Of a stretch of DNA of 64,000 nucleotides, positions 61,195-64,000 are shown piece after piece (the first letter of the stretch is position 1; each line of letters opens with the position of its first letter). The translations under genes were made by a program, and so were the position numbers. The DNA is from Enhydrobacter aerosaccus (GTDB lineage Bacteria; Pseudomonadota; Alphaproteobacteria; Reyranellales; Reyranellaceae), in assembly GCA_903832005.1 (NCBI GenBank), contig CAIKZO010000070.1, positions 84,427 to 148,426 of the forward strand. The letters are read 5' to 3'. Below the pieces are notes generated by a model, which saw only the letters and a program-made list of their open reading frames with translations, had not been told where the DNA came from and made no database searches.

Positions 61195-62259
61195 TCAGGC
61201 CTCGAGCAGGACGCAGTGCTCGGGCGAGAAGGACAGCGTAACGGCGGCGCCCTCGTCGAGGAGCTGGATCGGCGGACGGCGCACGATCAAGCGGCCGAGC
61301 GGGCTTTCGACGACGTACTGCACGAAGTCGCCATGGAACAGGCGCTGGCGCACGGTGCCCGCCACCTGGTTGTCGCCCGGCTGCGCGGCGAGGCCGATGT
61401 AGGCGGTGCGCACCGCCACCTCGGTCTCCCGACCATGCGGCGCATGCGGCGCGGTCATGCGCAGCGCCACGCCGCCCTCGGTCTGGAAGGTACCCGGTCC
61501 GGTCACCTTGCCTTTGAGGATATTGGCCGAGCCCACGAAATCGGCGACGAAGCGGCTGCGCGGCCTGTTGTAGATCTGCTCGGGCGTTCCGATCTGCTCG
61601 ATCACGCCCACGTTCATCACGATCACGCGGTCGGAGATGGCGAGCGCCTCCTCCTGATCGTGCGTGACATAGACCGAGGTGATGCCGAGCCTGCGTTGAA
61701 GCTCGCGCAGCTCGACGCGCATCTCGGCGCGCAGCTTGGCATCGAGATTGGAAAGAGGCTCGTCGAACAACACGACGGTCGGCGAGAAAGCGATCGCGCG
61801 CGCCAACGCGACGCGCTGCTGCTGGCCGCCGGAGAGCTTGGAGGCGCCGCGGTCGGCGAGGTGGCGCATCTGCACCAGGTCGAGTGCCCGCTCGACGTTG
61901 GACTTGATCTCGTCCTTGCCCAGTTTCCGCACGCGCAGGCCGTAGGCGACGTTGTCGAACACCGTCATGTGCGGCCACACGGCGTAGGACTGGAACACCA
62001 TCGACACGCCGCGATCTTCGGTCGCGACGTTGATCCTCGCGGCGCCGTCGAACATCGCTTTGCCGTCGACCCGAATGCTGCCGGACGCCGGCACTTCAAG
62101 ACCGGCGATGGCGCGCAAGGTCGTGGTCTTGCCGCAGCCCGACGGGCCCAGCAGGGTCAGATGCTCGCCCTGCCCCACGGTGAAACTGACGCCGTTCACG
62201 GCCGTCGCGTCGCCATACCGGATGACGAGGTCGGATACTTCGATACGCGTGCTACTCAC
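61195..62259 (-). CDS. ABC transporter ATP-binding protein (PotA/FbpC/PhnT type)
   Basis: This 354-aa ATPase has Walker A GPSGCGKTTTLRAIAGL, signature [16 protein letters not shown], Walker B VVLFDEPLSNLDAKLR and a C-terminal TOBE-like regulatory domain. Such ATPases serve importers for polyamines, ferric iron or 2-aminoethylphosphonate. It overlaps the fused permease gene upstream by four bases. Confidence 0.9.
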   Translation of the reverse strand: MSSTRIEVSDLVIRYGDATAVNGVSFTVGQGEHLTLLGPSGCGKTTTLRAIAGLEVPASGSIRVDGKAMFDGAARINVATEDRGVSMVFQSYAVWPHMTVFDNVAYGLRVRKLGKDEIKSNVERALDLVQMRHLADRGASKLSGGQQQRVALARAIAFSPTVVLFDEPLSNLDAKLRAEMRVELRELQRRLGITSVYVTHDQEEALAISDRVIVMNVGVIEQIGTPEQIYNRPRSRFVADFVGSANILKGKVTGPGTFQTEGGVALRMTAPHAPHGRETEVAVRTAYIGLAAQPGDNQVAGTVRQRLFHGDFVQYVVESPLGRLIVRRPPIQLLDEGAAVTLSFSPEHCVLLEA

Positions 62260-63953
62260 GAGAGCTCCTTGGTGGCGCCGCGGCTCAGTCTAAAGAGGAT
62301 TACCAACGCCACGATCACCGTCGCGGTCTGGATCAGCGCCATCGCCGCCGTCAGCTCGGTACCGCTCGAGGCGAAAGCCGCCACGATCGACGGCGCGATC
62401 ACCTTGGCATTGGGACCCATCAGGAAGACCGACACGCCCAGTTCGCGTACGCAGGCCATGAAGATCAGCAGCCACGCCGCCAGGATCCCGGGCCGCAGCA
62501 GCGGCAGGGTCACGGTGCGCATCTGGTAGAGCCAGCCTGCGCCGCAAACGCGCGCGCACTCCTCGAGGCTCCTGTCGATCTGCAGCACCACGCCCGCCAA
62601 GGTGCGTACGCCGAGCGGCAGCATGACCGTGAGATAGGCGATCGCCAGCAGCCACAAGGTGCCGTAGATCGGGATCGGGATGTTGAGCCACGCCCACAGC
62701 AGCGCCAGACCAAAGACCAGGCGCGGCACGGCCTGCGGGAACATCACGAGATATTCGATGGCGCCGCGTCCGACGATCTTCGATCGGTAGATGATCCAGA
62801 CCACGAAGGCCATCAGCACGACACCCACGGTGGCCACGCCAAAGCCCAGCGACAGGCTGTTCACCAGCGCGATGCGCACAGGGCCGAGCGACAAGGCGGT
62901 CTGGTAGTTCGCCAGGGTGAACTCGGCCTGACTGAGGATCACCGTCGCGAAGCGCTCGAGCGAGGTGAAGATCAGGGCGGCGAGCGGCAGCACCACGGCC
63001 ACCGCGACGTAGAGCAGGCAGACGCCGCAGAACACCCAGGCGAGCCGTCCCATGTCCATCGGGCGTGGCCGGAAGGCCTTGCCGGTGATCGTGGTGAAGC
63101 TGCCCTTGTTGATCCGCCAGCGATAGAAAGTGAGCGTGCCGAACATCACGACAAACAGCGCAAGGCCCATCGCCGAGGCGCGGCCGTAGTCCGGCGGATA
63201 AGACAGCGTCGAATCCCAGATCGCGGTGGTGATCACGTAGATGCGGGCGGGAATGCCGATCACGAGGGCGGCGGCAAACGAGCCCAGCATCTCGGCGAAC
63301 ACGAACAAGGTGGCGCCCAGCACGCCCGGCATCACCAGGGGAAGCGTGACGGTCAGCATGGTGCGCAGCTTGGAGGCGCCCATGACGCGGGCGGATTCTT
63401 CCAACGACGGATCCATCGACTTCATCGACGCCGAGATCATGACGAAGGCGACCGTGCCCTCGAACAGCGCCATGATCCAGGCGATGCCGAAGTGGCTGTA
63501 GATGTCGACCAGGTCGCCGCTTTGACCGGCTGCCTTCCAGAGCTGGTTGACGAAACCGCTCTTGGGGCCGGCGATGATGCTCCACGCCAGCGCGCCGACC
63601 AGCGGCGTCATGTAGTACGGCAGCTCCATCAGCCGCTCGAGCTTCTCGCGGCCGGGCACGTTGGTGCGCGTCAGGATCCAGGCCAGCGTGAAGCCGATCA
63701 GGATCGCCATCACGGTGGCCATCAAGGCGATCACCACGGTGTTGACGAGGACGTTGAAGTCCTCGTCGAACATCGCGATGTAGTTCTTGATGCCATATTC
63801 CTGCGGCGGGAACGCCATCGGGTCGCCGATGTTGAGCGACTCCTCGACCAGGAAGATCATCGGCAGGACGACGAGAAACGCCACCAGCAGCATCACCGCG
63901 ACCGACACGATGGTCTGCCAGTTGAGCTTGGGTTTCATGAGAAAGACATCCAT
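62256..63953 (-). CDS. ABC transporter fused double permease (FbpB/PhnU type)
   Basis: This 565-aa protein has about 12 membrane spans in two permease modules, each with a coupling loop: EESARVMGASKLRTM near residue 185 and EECARVCGAGWLYQM near 470. One polypeptide thus replaces the usual permease pair. This is seen in ferric-iron (FbpB) and in some 2-aminoethylphosphonate importers. The binding-protein gene is not downstream and probably lies beyond the window edge. Start ATG 63953 or 63938; neither has a clear ribosome-binding site. Confidence 0.9.
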   Translation of the reverse strand: MDVFLMKPKLNWQTIVSVAVMLLVAFLVVLPMIFLVEESLNIGDPMAFPPQEYGIKNYIAMFDEDFNVLVNTVVIALMATVMAILIGFTLAWILTRTNVPGREKLERLMELPYYMTPLVGALAWSIIAGPKSGFVNQLWKAAGQSGDLVDIYSHFGIAWIMALFEGTVAFVMISASMKSMDPSLEESARVMGASKLRTMLTVTLPLVMPGVLGATLFVFAEMLGSFAAALVIGIPARIYVITTAIWDSTLSYPPDYGRASAMGLALFVVMFGTLTFYRWRINKGSFTTITGKAFRPRPMDMGRLAWVFCGVCLLYVAVAVVLPLAALIFTSLERFATVILSQAEFTLANYQTALSLGPVRIALVNSLSLGFGVATVGVVLMAFVVWIIYRSKIVGRGAIEYLVMFPQAVPRLVFGLALLWAWLNIPIPIYGTLWLLAIAYLTVMLPLGVRTLAGVVLQIDRSLEECARVCGAGWLYQMRTVTLPLLRPGILAAWLLIFMACVRELGVSVFLMGPNAKVIAPSIVAAFASSGTELTAAMALIQTATVIVALVILFRLSRGATKELS

Positions 63954-64000
63954 AGACCGTCATGTCTTCCGGACCGCGCGCATCCTGCGCGCTCATGACC

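Noticed and set aside
62290..63996. 568-codon minus-strand open frame in another phase
   Set aside because: It overlaps the fused permease gene in a shifted frame; Arg/Gly/Asp-rich without membrane spans.

Overview
This 64 kb window is GC-rich, gene-dense and comes from a chromosome that looks alphaproteobacterial. The evidence is an aerobic CobG/CobN-type cobalamin pathway, the C-P lyase layout, many GTG/TTG starts, ATGA-type gene overlaps and numerous ABC importers. An environmental Rhodospirillales- or Reyranella-like heterotroph would fit, but the genus cannot be fixed from the sequence alone. I see no rRNA, tRNA, CRISPR array, insertion sequence or prophage.

Layout. 1-4583: the end of a fused peptide-type ABC ATPase and two tandem LLM flavin monooxygenases. 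4666-6905: a divergent carbamoylase-like amidohydrolase and a Tat-exported dienelactone-hydrolase-like protein. 6923-10072: an unusual group of a RibD-C-like reductase, a GT4 glycosyltransferase, an atypical pterin-synthase homologue and a BchC-like MDR reductase. 10109-15092: an OpgH-type glucosyltransferase and a sugar ABC importer lacking its own ATPase. 15093-19015: an aldo/keto reductase, a MORN-repeat/aspartic-protease lipoprotein, an MFS transporter and a small membrane protein preceded by a strong hairpin.

18966-43650 is a very large vitamin B12 region. One cobalamin riboswitch (about 24714-24875, minus strand) precedes a methyltransferase-btuB-btuF-btuC-btuD uptake operon. A second one (about 39402-39565, minus strand) precedes a long, mostly translationally coupled operon: DUF1636-cobW-cobN-cobG-cobH-cobI-cobJ-(cobK reversed)-cobL-cobE-cobM-cobA-cobB-bluB-unknown. 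On the plus strand are cobO, cobQ and cobC, with cobD opposite. cobF, cobS, cobT and the late nucleotide-loop genes (cobP, cobU, cobV) are not in the window.

43717-54184 is a phosphonate region: phnGHIJKLMN on the plus strand, converging on a minus-strand operon phnC-phnD-phnE1-phnE2-DUF1045. 54277-57625 holds four genes that together resemble the mycobacterial pathway for polyprenyl-phosphate-linked D-arabinofuranose (UbiA-type phosphoribosyltransferase, GtrA-like protein, DprE1-like, DprE2-like). The rest contains a TauD-like dioxygenase, an exported FKBP isomerase, a TetR/SDR pair, a TfoX-domain protein and a two-gene ABC importer with a fused double permease that runs to the window end.

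The candidates I consider most worth follow-up are the pterin-synthase/GT4/MDR/RibD group, the arabinose-carrier set, and two uncharacterised genes embedded in the riboswitch-controlled B12 operons.
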